Origin: RUG760 sp045642205
GTDB lineage: Bacteria > Bacillota > Clostridia > Lachnospirales > Bianqueaceae
Length of the DNA stretch: 5,019 nucleotides
Direction: 5' to 3'
NCBI GenBank assembly: GCA_045642205.1
Contig: JAZUIK010000131.1
Location: forward strand, 1 to 5,019
Of the stretch, positions 1 to 5,019 are shown one piece after another. The first letter of the stretch is position 1. Each line of letters starts with the position of its first letter. The notes below the pieces were generated by a model that saw only the letters and a list, made by a program, of their open reading frames with translations, was not told where the DNA came from and did no database searches. A program made the position numbers and the translations under genes.

Positions 1-665
1 GCTGCATCGGATTTAACTGGATATTGCTGTTTGAAGCCTATAATTATACTTCAGTAGCAACAGCTACATTGTGCTACTATATGGCACCGGTCATTGTGAT
101 GGCTTTATCTCCTTTGGTGCTGAAGGAGAAGATGTCCCTGAAGAAAGTCCTGTGTATCCTGGCCGCACTGCTGGGTATGGTCCTGGTATCAGGAGTGATC
201 GCTCCTCAAAGTGTAACTTCCTTAGGAAAAGGATTTCGGGGAGTGTTACTCGGACTGGGAGCAGCGTGCCTCTATGCCTGTGTCATCCTGTTGAACAAGC
301 AGCTGAAAGATATCCGGTCCATCGACAGGACATTGGTCCAACTTTTGATGGCAGGGATCGTGCTCGTTCCTTATGTTCTCATCAAGGAAAGACCGGTATG
401 GACAGGCCTGGACTCTTTGACCATATGGATGGTATTGATCGTAGGTATCGTACATACAGGCTGTGCCTATGCACTGTATTTTAGCTCTATGGAAAAACTG
501 CCGGCACAGAGCGTCGCTTTCATGAGCTATATCGATCCTGTCTTAGCCGTACTCCTCTCCGCACTGCTCCTTTCGGAAACGATGGGCATAGGGGAGATCA
601 TCGGAACCGTTATCGTTCTTTCAGCCGCACTGATCAGTGAGCTGCCGGAACGTAACAATAAATAA
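1..665 (+). CDS. DMT superfamily (EamA domain) transporter, 3' part of gene
   Basis: C-terminal part of an inner-membrane drug/metabolite transporter of the EamA type. The reading frame is open from base 3 (first full codon TGC) to the TAA at 663-665, so the true start is upstream. The TTG at 24 has no ribosome binding site and lies inside conserved protein, so it is not a start. About seven hydrophobic segments are visible. They include the stretch around TLCYYMAPVIVMALSPLVL followed by KEK, typical of the end of the first EamA repeat, and a second repeat ending with YIDPVLAVLLSALLLSE, the usual last conserved block of the family. Full members have about ten helices, so roughly three are missing here. 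Family members export or import amino acids, nucleosides and other small metabolites, and the substrate is not predictable from this sequence. Being first in a run with amino-acid enzymes suggests an amino-acid-like substrate, which is inference. No terminator separates it from the next gene, 32 bases away. Confidence 0.88.
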   Translation, partial: CIGFNWILLFEAYNYTSVATATLCYYMAPVIVMALSPLVLKEKMSLKKVLCILAALLGMVLVSGVIAPQSVTSLGKGFRGVLLGLGAACLYACVILLNKQLKDIRSIDRTLVQLLMAGIVLVPYVLIKERPVWTGLDSLTIWMVLIVGIVHTGCAYALYFSSMEKLPAQSVAFMSYIDPVLAVLLSALLLSETMGIGEIIGTVIVLSAALISELPERNNK

Positions 666-683
666 CTTAAGTAAAAATACCAT

Positions 684-690
684 AGGAGGA
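684..690 (+). promoter_or_regulatory. Ribosome binding site of the Dabb gene
   Basis: AGGAGGA, close to the ideal anti-16S complement, ends seven bases before the ATG at 698. It is the strongest translation signal among the internal genes and fixes the start of the 100-residue protein. Confidence 0.8.
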
Positions 691-697
691 ACAAAAA

Positions 698-1000
698 ATG
701 GTAAAGCATATTATTCTCTGGAACCTTAGAGACGAGTTCACCCCCGAAGAAAAGGCACTTATCAAGGCCGGTATCAAGGAAGGTCTGGAAGGACTCTCCG
801 GAAAGATTCCCGGACTTGTAGACATCAAGGTCTATACCGAAAGGCTGGCTTCTTCTACAGCCGATCTGATGCTGGATTCCACCTTTGAGGATGAAGCATC
901 CTTAAAGGGTTATGCCGTTCATCCCGAGCACGTAGCAGTAGCGAACGGAAAGGTCCGTCCTTATACCGCCATCCGCAGCTGTCTGGATTTTGAGATCTGA
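698..1000 (+). CDS. Dabb (stress-responsive alpha/beta barrel) family protein
   Basis: A complete 100-residue protein matching the small Dabb domain, a ferredoxin-like alpha/beta fold that usually dimerises into a barrel. Seen in the sequence: the N-terminal strand MVKHIILWNL with His4, a helix over about residues 16-33, a central strand DIKVYTE, the segment DLMLDSTFEDEASLKGY, and the HPEH motif (His75, His78) followed by a helix and the C-terminal strand. Length and order fit single-domain members of the family. Characterised relatives include plant stress proteins and small cyclases such as olivetolic acid cyclase, but most bacterial members have no known reaction and none is claimed here. 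It starts with ATG after a near-perfect ribosome binding site and ends three bases before the next gene, so it is probably co-transcribed with both neighbours. The cytoplasm is the likely location, since no signal peptide is seen. Confidence 0.88.
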   Translation: MVKHIILWNLRDEFTPEEKALIKAGIKEGLEGLSGKIPGLVDIKVYTERLASSTADLMLDSTFEDEASLKGYAVHPEHVAVANGKVRPYTAIRSCLDFEI

Positions 1001-1003
1001 TCC

Positions 1004-1504
1004 ATGGATCAGAAAAAACATACAAAAGGCCTTGTCCTGACATCCTTGATCGCATCACTGGCGGTGGTGATCCTGATCCTGGGAAATCTGATCGGTGTAG
1101 GATCCTACAGTGCGGCTTTACTGGCAGGAATGTGTCTGATCCCAGTAGGACAACAATACGGACGAAAGTTCCATATCGCTGCCTGGGTCGTAACGGGACT
1201 TCTGGCGTTCCTTCTTGTCTCTGACATCGAGGAAAACCTGATGTTTTTTTGCCTGTACGGATGGTATCCGATCTTCCGAAAGAGTTTTGACAGATTGCCA
1301 AAGATGATATCCATCGTGGTAAAGCTTTTAGTCTGCAATGTCATCATGGCAGCACTGGAGGCACTGGTCATGCTGGTATTGATCCCTCAGACGGAAGTTT
1401 GGTGGGTCATGGCTCTGTTCTTTGTGATCGGAAGCATTACCTTCCTTTTGTATGATCTGATCATCCCCAGAGCAGAGGACTTTTTCAGAAAAAGGATCCG
1501 ATAA
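1004..1504 (+). CDS. Six-helix integral membrane protein of unknown function
   Basis: A 166-residue hydrophobic protein with about six predicted membrane segments (roughly residues 11-31, 34-48, 57-73, 78-90, 102-127 and 132-150). It has a basic N terminus (MDQKKHTK) and a basic C-terminal tail (FFRKRIR). Likely conserved spots include GVGSYSAALLAGMCLIPVG, the acidic DIEENLMF, the YGWYPIF turn, and LLYDLIIPR near the end. The general layout seems familiar as an uncharacterised membrane protein of clostridia, but I cannot name the family. The size and helix count also resemble substrate-binding S components of ECF transporters, which is only a guess. The ATG at 1004 follows the Dabb stop by three bases with no good ribosome binding site, suggesting translational coupling. 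Its TAA (1502-1504) touches the ATG of the M20 gene. It is therefore firmly embedded in the operon and may act in transport or sensing for the pathway. Confidence 0.82.
   Translation: MDQKKHTKGLVLTSLIASLAVVILILGNLIGVGSYSAALLAGMCLIPVGQQYGRKFHIAAWVVTGLLAFLLVSDIEENLMFFCLYGWYPIFRKSFDRLPKMISIVVKLLVCNVIMAALEALVMLVLIPQTEVWWVMALFFVIGSITFLLYDLIIPRAEDFFRKRIR
1491..1496 (+). promoter_or_regulatory. Ribosome binding site of the M20 gene
   Basis: AAAGGA lies inside the last codons of the membrane protein gene and ends eight bases before the ATG at 1505. With the zero-base gap between the two genes it supports coupled translation and this start. Confidence 0.65.
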
Positions 1505-2650
1505 ATGAAGCGAGATTATGAAGCGCTGTGCCTGAAATATCTGGAAGAACTGATCCATATCGATACGGTCAATCTTCCGGGAAATGAGACGATCTGTGCA
1601 CAGAAGATCAGGGAACTGTTGGAAGAAGAGGGCTTTACCTGTCACCTGCAAGAGGTGGCTGAGGGTAGGAGCAATCTGTATACCGATATCCTTGAAGGAA
1701 GTGACGCAAAGGCACCCTCTGTTGTCCTGACCGGTCATATGGATACGGTACCGGTGGCGGATGGCTGGGACAGCAATCCCTTTACCTTAACAGAGAAAAA
1801 CGAGGTCCTTTATGGCCGCGGCAGCTGTGATATGAAGGGCGGCATTGCCGCCATGATGGCAGCCGCTGTCTGGGCAAAGGACCATGGTAAGACAGTTCCC
1901 TTCCGTCTGGCATTCGTGGCAGATGAAGAGATCTACGGTACAGGTTCTCAGCTTCTTGCGAAAAGTGGTGTACTGGGAGAGGTGAAGGTTGCTATCATCG
2001 GTGAACCGACCCTGAACCAGATCCATGTGGCTCACCGAGGGGCGCTCAGATATCATGTGACGGTGATCGGTAAGTCCGGTCATGCAGGAAAACCTCACCT
2101 GTTCGTGGATCCGATCCATGCAGCAGCCAGAGTGACTCTGGCGGTGGAAGAGGTCTGCAAGGATCTGTCTAAAAGAGAGCAGTCAGTACTGCCTTCTGCG
2201 ACCATGTGTATGACAGAGATCCACTCCAGTCTGAAAGATAACGTGATCCCTGAGATCTGTACCATGACCATCGATACCAGACCCTGTATCGGAGACAGTG
2301 CAGAGCATTTCGAAAAGCTTATCCGACATAAGATCGAAGAGATGGGCGGAGTACAGGAAGGGATCGAACTGATCTTTGATCCTTACATCGATGTCAAGGC
2401 AGGATATCTGGATCCAACTTCGGAAGCAGTCAGGACCTGTCAGGAAGCCTATAGAAGAGTTTTTCAGGAAGAACCCGTCGTGGATGCTTTCCCGGCATGC
2501 TGTGACCAGACATACTTTACGTCTCTTGGAATACCGGCACTGCTTTACGGACCAGGTTCCATCGACCAGGCCCATACCACCAATGAATATGTCACGAAGA
2601 AGGAGCTGATGAAGGCTTTACGTTTTTATCAGCAACTCCTGAGTGAATAG
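1505..2650 (+). CDS. M20 family metallopeptidase/deacylase (ArgE/DapE type)
   Basis: A complete 381-residue zinc- or cobalt-dependent amidohydrolase of the M20 ArgE/DapE/carboxypeptidase G2 group, likely cytoplasmic because no signal peptide is seen. All expected catalytic elements are present. VVLTGHMDTVPV gives metal ligand His78 and Asp80. GRGSCDMKGG gives bridging Asp109. ADEEIYGTGS gives general base Glu141 and ligand Glu142. IGEPT gives ligand Glu167, and the C-terminal AHTTNEY gives ligand His357. The lid/dimerisation domain spans about residues 175-290, with HRGALRYHVTVIGKSGHAGKP (His193) and NVIPE. Length is normal for the family, which hydrolyses N-acyl amino acids or short peptides such as N-acetylornithine, succinyl-diaminopimelate or dipeptides. 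No arginine or lysine biosynthesis genes lie beside it, so a strict ArgE or DapE role is not favoured. The PLP enzyme downstream suggests it frees an amino acid for that enzyme (inference). The ATG directly follows the preceding stop and has an AAAGGA ribosome binding site. Confidence 0.93.
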   Translation: MKRDYEALCLKYLEELIHIDTVNLPGNETICAQKIRELLEEEGFTCHLQEVAEGRSNLYTDILEGSDAKAPSVVLTGHMDTVPVADGWDSNPFTLTEKNEVLYGRGSCDMKGGIAAMMAAAVWAKDHGKTVPFRLAFVADEEIYGTGSQLLAKSGVLGEVKVAIIGEPTLNQIHVAHRGALRYHVTVIGKSGHAGKPHLFVDPIHAAARVTLAVEEVCKDLSKREQSVLPSATMCMTEIHSSLKDNVIPEICTMTIDTRPCIGDSAEHFEKLIRHKIEEMGGVQEGIELIFDPYIDVKAGYLDPTSEAVRTCQEAYRRVFQEEPVVDAFPACCDQTYFTSLGIPALLYGPGSIDQAHTTNEYVTKKELMKALRFYQQLLSE

Positions 2651-2655
2651 TATCC

Positions 2656-2681
2656 GATCGACACAAAGTGATTGGTCGATC
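2656..2681 (+). repeat. Small inverted repeat (7-base arms) in the M20-PLP enzyme gap
   Basis: GATCGAC at 2656-2662 and GTCGATC at 2675-2681 are perfect reverse complements separated by 12 bases. No T-run follows, so this is not an intrinsic terminator, and it lies more than 20 bases upstream of the next ribosome binding site. It may be an operator-like site, an mRNA processing hairpin or chance. Confidence 0.35.
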
Positions 2682-2702
2682 ACCCATTTCGAAAAGAGAA
2701 AG

Positions 2703-2707
2703 AAGGA
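2703..2707 (+). promoter_or_regulatory. Ribosome binding site that fixes the PLP enzyme start
   Basis: AAGGA within a purine-rich tract ends six bases before the ATG at 2714. The possible TTG start at 2672 has no such signal and would add 14 hydrophilic residues that do not look like the family's N terminus, so 2714 is preferred. Confidence 0.7.
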
Positions 2708-2713
2708 AATCCC

Positions 2714-3838
2714 ATGATCACTATGGACCCTAAAATGTATCAGCTGCAGGATGAGAAGGAGATCATCTCTCCCTCTCTTGTGTACTATAAGGATATCCTG
2801 GAAGAAAATATCCGCCGTATGGTGGAGATCGCCGGAGATGTCAAACGTCTTTGGCCCCATGTCAAGAGCCACAAGAGTGCCGGCTTTATGAAGCTGATCC
2901 TGTCTAAAGGTATTGATCAGTTTAAGTGTGCAACGATTGCTGAAGCAGAGATGGTGGCAGAGGTGGGAGCAAAGCGTGTGATCCTGGCATATCCTCTGGT
3001 AGGACCCAACATTGCTCGTTTTGTGAAATTGATGAAGGCCTATCCGAATACGGAGTTCTTCGCCATCGGTGATGATGAAGGTCAGGTGCAGCTGTTAAGT
3101 GATGAGGCTGTCAAAAATGGTGTCAAGGCAAACTTCCTTCTGGATATCAATACCGGACTGGATCGTACCGGTATCAAGCCCGGCCCTGCCTATGATCTCT
3201 TTAAGAGTGCTGATGCAATGGAAGGCATCTGTGTCCGCGGTATGCATGTATATGACGGACAGCGCCATGAAAATGATTTTGATGATCGTAACGGACGTAC
3301 CAAGGAAGATGTCTCTCCTGTCTATGCATTGAAACAGAAGGTAGAGGCAGAGGGTATCGACTGCGGAATCATGGTCATGGGCGGAACCCCTTCCTTCCCC
3401 TGTCATACAGATGAAGAAGGATCCTTCCTTTCTCCCGGAACCTGTCTGATCCAGGACTATGGTTATGCAACCAACTTCCCCGATCTGGAATTCCCCATCG
3501 GTGCCATGCTCCTTACCAGAGTTGTCTCTCATCCTGCAGAGGGTGTCTTTACTCTGGATCTGGGATATAAGGCTGTCGCTGCAGATCCCGCTCTTCCAAG
3601 AGCCGTAGTGGCCGGTTATGAGGATTGCATCCAGGTCATGCAGAACGAAGAACATCTGGTACTGAAGATGCCTGAAGGAAGAGAAAATGAGAGACCTGCC
3701 ATCGGTACGGTCCTGTATGCCGCTCCCTTCCATATCTGTCCTACTTCAGCCCTGTATCCTGAACTCTTAGTAGCTCAGAACGGCAAGATCGTGGAGACCT
3801 GGGAAGTTACTGCACGTAATCGCAAGATCACCATCTGA
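2714..3838 (+). CDS. Fold-type III PLP enzyme, D-threonine aldolase / D-serine dehydratase (DSD1) family
   Basis: A 374-residue cytoplasmic enzyme with an N-terminal alanine-racemase-like TIM barrel and a C-terminal beta domain of the D-serine dehydratase-like type. The barrel begins with SLVYYKDILEENIRRM. WPHVKSHK carries the expected PLP-binding lysine, Lys51. Then come KCATIAEAEMVAEVGAKRVILAYPLVG, DINTGLDRTGI, GMHVYDGQ and the phosphate-loop-like VMGGTPSFP. The C-terminal domain has SPGTCLIQDYG and PFHICPT. His340 and Cys342 form an HxC pair that matches the zinc site of D-serine dehydratases, whereas D-threonine aldolases usually have HxD. The likely reaction is therefore elimination or retro-aldol cleavage on a D-beta-hydroxy amino acid, with the exact substrate unknown. 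It is the last gene of the run, 63 bases after the M20 gene, and is followed by a terminator. Length is normal and nothing is truncated. The start at 2714 is chosen for its ribosome binding site; an ATG at 2723 is also in frame. Confidence 0.9.
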   Translation: MITMDPKMYQLQDEKEIISPSLVYYKDILEENIRRMVEIAGDVKRLWPHVKSHKSAGFMKLILSKGIDQFKCATIAEAEMVAEVGAKRVILAYPLVGPNIARFVKLMKAYPNTEFFAIGDDEGQVQLLSDEAVKNGVKANFLLDINTGLDRTGIKPGPAYDLFKSADAMEGICVRGMHVYDGQRHENDFDDRNGRTKEDVSPVYALKQKVEAEGIDCGIMVMGGTPSFPCHTDEEGSFLSPGTCLIQDYGYATNFPDLEFPIGAMLLTRVVSHPAEGVFTLDLGYKAVAADPALPRAVVAGYEDCIQVMQNEEHLVLKMPEGRENERPAIGTVLYAAPFHICPTSALYPELLVAQNGKIVETWEVTARNRKITI

Positions 3839-3854
3839 TCGCGAGTATATCTAA

Positions 3855-3996
3855 GCAGTTGGGGTCAGAGCAGATCTGTGCTCCGGATTGTAGAAAAGTC
3901 AATTCATATGCCAAATAAAGAACACCTGTTGAAAGCAGATTCTCTGTTTCCAACAGGTGTTTTTTCAATGTACAGATCTGCTCTGACCCCAACTGC
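3855..3996. repeat. 142-base element: perfect 25-base inverted repeat enclosing a terminator
   Basis: The left arm 3855-3879 (beginning GCAGTTGGGGTCAGAGC) and the right arm 3972-3996 (ending GCTCTGACCCCAACTGC) are exact reverse complements over 25 bases, enclosing 92 bases. The match stops at both outer edges: A3854 does not pair with G3997. Both arms contain the palindrome CAGATCTG. The right arm ends three bases from the stop codon of the convergent amylase gene. A 25-base perfect match by chance is very unlikely. Possible readings are a small non-autonomous mobile repeat (MITE or REPIN-like) or an mRNA-stabilising long stem around the terminator. No clear target duplication was found: GTAT occurs at 3845-3848 and 3997-4000, but the left copy is not adjacent to the arm. 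No transposase lies in the window. Confidence 0.75.
3921..3965. terminator. Intrinsic terminator, probably bidirectional, between convergent genes
   Basis: AACACCTGTTG (3921-3931) pairs perfectly with CAACAGGTGTT (3951-3961), giving an 11-base stem. Extra AAA/TTT and CAG/CTG pairs extend it towards a small ATTCT loop, with single-base bulges. Six T residues follow at 3960-3965 for the + strand. On the - strand the stem is followed by CTTTATTT, also U-rich in RNA, so it can end the amylase transcript as well. It lies 82 bases after the PLP enzyme stop and under 40 bases after the amylase stop. Confidence 0.88.
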
Positions 3997-3999
3997 GTA

Positions 4000-5019
4000 T
4001 TATTCTGTGCGAAGGACTACGCTGGTCTGGGGAGAGATGGTGAGAAGAGTACCGTTTAAGGTAGCATCGATGGTCATCTTGATTCCGTCGGCATCCAGCA
4101 TGCCTTCTACGCCAACCATGGCACTGATCAGAGTGAAGGGAAGAGCGGTGACATCATTAAGGTCGACGGTAACAGTGGAGCCGGTGGTGTTGTGGATGAC
4201 GCAGACAGAGGAGCCTTCGTAGGTGGCGATGAAACCGCCCACCTTGGTGTTCCTGAAGTCCAGTGCTTCGTAGGAACCTCTGGCGATCTCCGGGTTAGCC
4301 TGACGGATCATCAGAAGCTTTTTGTAGTGATTGTAAAGGCTGGCAGGATCTGCGGACTGGGATGCGGCTGTACTCGTGATCTGTTTTTCAGGATCATAGG
4401 TAGTTCCTTCCGGGTTCCTAACAGTATCTTCATCACCCCAGACCATGGCCAGACGACGGTTGGCATCCGTGTTGGCACCACCCCGGGAACCTCTCATACC
4501 CAATTCCTCACCATAGTAGATAAAGGGAGAACCGGGAGAGAGCAGATAGAGGTTGGCAGCCATGCGCATATATCCACTGGCTTCCGTCAGATAACCTGCG
4601 GCACGGTCCATATCATGGTTGGAGATAAAATAGAGCAGCATGGCGTCATCTCTCAAAGGAGTGACATTGTTAAGGTATGCTTCCGTATAAGCAGTGAATC
4701 TGTTTACATCTCCCTTTTGAGCTGTCTCAGCGATCAGACCATTGACCTGAGCGGTGGTAAAGTCAAAACAGTTTAAAGCTCTGTAGTAATTGTCGGTCAT
4801 GCTGTCGGAATCCCATACCTCCGCGACAGTATAGACATCGCTTTTGATCGCTTTGAGTTCACGGATATACCAGGTCCAGAAGGCTACGTTGGGAGTGACT
4901 TCACCGAAATAGATATATTTGGCAGCATCGAAGCGGAAACCATCAACGCCCAGATCCAGATAATACTTTGCTACATCCAGCATGGTCTCTCTGACGAAAG
5001 GATTATCGAAATCAGGCTC
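4000..5019 (-). CDS. GH13 alpha-amylase-family glycoside hydrolase, C-terminal part
   Basis: The frame is open from the window edge (5019) to the TAA at 4000-4002, giving 339 residues. The start codon is outside, and the ATG at 4983 is internal. Fragment residues 1-13 read EPDFDNPFVRETM, typical just before GH13 region II. Region II is GVDGFRFDAAKY with the nucleophile Asp31 (codon 4927-4929). Region III is VAEVWD with the acid/base Glu67 (4819-4821). Region IV is FISNHDMDR with the transition-state stabiliser Asp136 (4612-4614). After the barrel come GSPFIYYGEELGM and a C-terminal beta domain of about 90 residues ending SVVLRTE. The catalytic set is intact, so it should cleave alpha-glucosidic bonds of starch or related glucans. 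Subfamily, and whether it is secreted or a lipoprotein, cannot be judged without the N terminus. It converges on the + strand operon and shares its terminator region. Confidence 0.93.
   Translation of the reverse strand, partial: EPDFDNPFVRETMLDVAKYYLDLGVDGFRFDAAKYIYFGEVTPNVAFWTWYIRELKAIKSDVYTVAEVWDSDSMTDNYYRALNCFDFTTAQVNGLIAETAQKGDVNRFTAYTEAYLNNVTPLRDDAMLLYFISNHDMDRAAGYLTEASGYMRMAANLYLLSPGSPFIYYGEELGMRGSRGGANTDANRRLAMVWGDEDTVRNPEGTTYDPEKQITSTAASQSADPASLYNHYKKLLMIRQANPEIARGSYEALDFRNTKVGGFIATYEGSSVCVIHNTTGSTVTVDLNDVTALPFTLISAMVGVEGMLDADGIKMTIDATLNGTLLTISPQTSVVLRTE

Noticed and set aside
666..697. Possible promoter between the transporter and Dabb genes
   Set aside because: The AT-rich stretch has no convincing -35/-10 pair at proper spacing in 32 bases, so co-transcription is simpler.
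2672..2713. Upstream TTG start adding 14 residues to the PLP enzyme
   Set aside because: There is no ribosome binding site before it and it falls within the small inverted repeat. The ATG at 2714 has AAGGA at good spacing.
3095..3733. Long - strand open frame (212 codons) opposite the PLP enzyme
   Set aside because: It is antisense to a well-supported enzyme, its translation shows no family features, and no start signal is seen.
3845..4000. GTAT copies on both sides of the 25-base inverted repeat as a target site duplication
   Set aside because: The left GTAT (3845-3848) is six bases away from the arm while the right one (3997-4000) is adjacent. Four bases at unequal spacing is expected by chance.
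3878..4222. + strand open frame crossing the terminator and the amylase 3' end
   Set aside because: It runs through the terminator hairpin, the right repeat arm and the antisense of a real gene, so it is not a credible protein.
4192..4776. Long + strand open frame (194 codons) opposite the amylase gene
   Set aside because: It lies wholly antisense to a GH13 gene with intact catalytic motifs, has no plausible ribosome binding site or recognisable domain, and is a by-product of the codon pattern of the real gene.

Overview
The window looks like chromosomal DNA of a gut- or rumen-type Firmicute, probably a Lachnospiraceae-like clostridium. This rests on the moderate GC content, strong AGGAGG-type ribosome binding sites, tightly packed genes and the protein types present. 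It is an inference from reading, not a database match.

Left and centre (1-3838, + strand): five co-directional genes with small gaps and no visible terminator between them, probably one transcription unit. In order they are the 3' part of a DMT/EamA-family transporter, a 100-residue Dabb (stress-responsive alpha/beta barrel) protein, a six-helix membrane protein of unknown function, an M20 (ArgE/DapE-type) metallopeptidase or deacylase, and a fold-type III PLP enzyme of the D-threonine aldolase / D-serine dehydratase (DSD1) group. The gaps are 32, 3, 0 and 63 bases. A plausible reading is a small catabolic or salvage operon: a transporter moves an amino-acid-like compound, the M20 enzyme releases a free amino acid from an N-acyl or peptide conjugate, and the PLP enzyme acts on a D- or beta-hydroxy amino acid. 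The substrate cannot be read from the sequence.

Intergenic stretch (3839-3999): a compact nested structure. A perfect 25-base inverted repeat (3855-3879 and 3972-3996) encloses a strong intrinsic terminator (3921-3965) that probably works in both directions between convergent genes. The outer repeat is not needed for termination and is the least ordinary thing in the window. It could be a small non-autonomous repeat element (MITE/REPIN-like) that carries a terminator.

Right (4000-5019, - strand): the C-terminal 339 residues of a GH13 alpha-amylase-family enzyme, with all three catalytic carboxylates visible. Its 5' end lies beyond the window. It converges on the operon and seems functionally unrelated to it.

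No tRNA, rRNA, CRISPR array, transposase gene or phage gene was seen. No promoter could be supported; the operon start and the amylase start are both outside the window.
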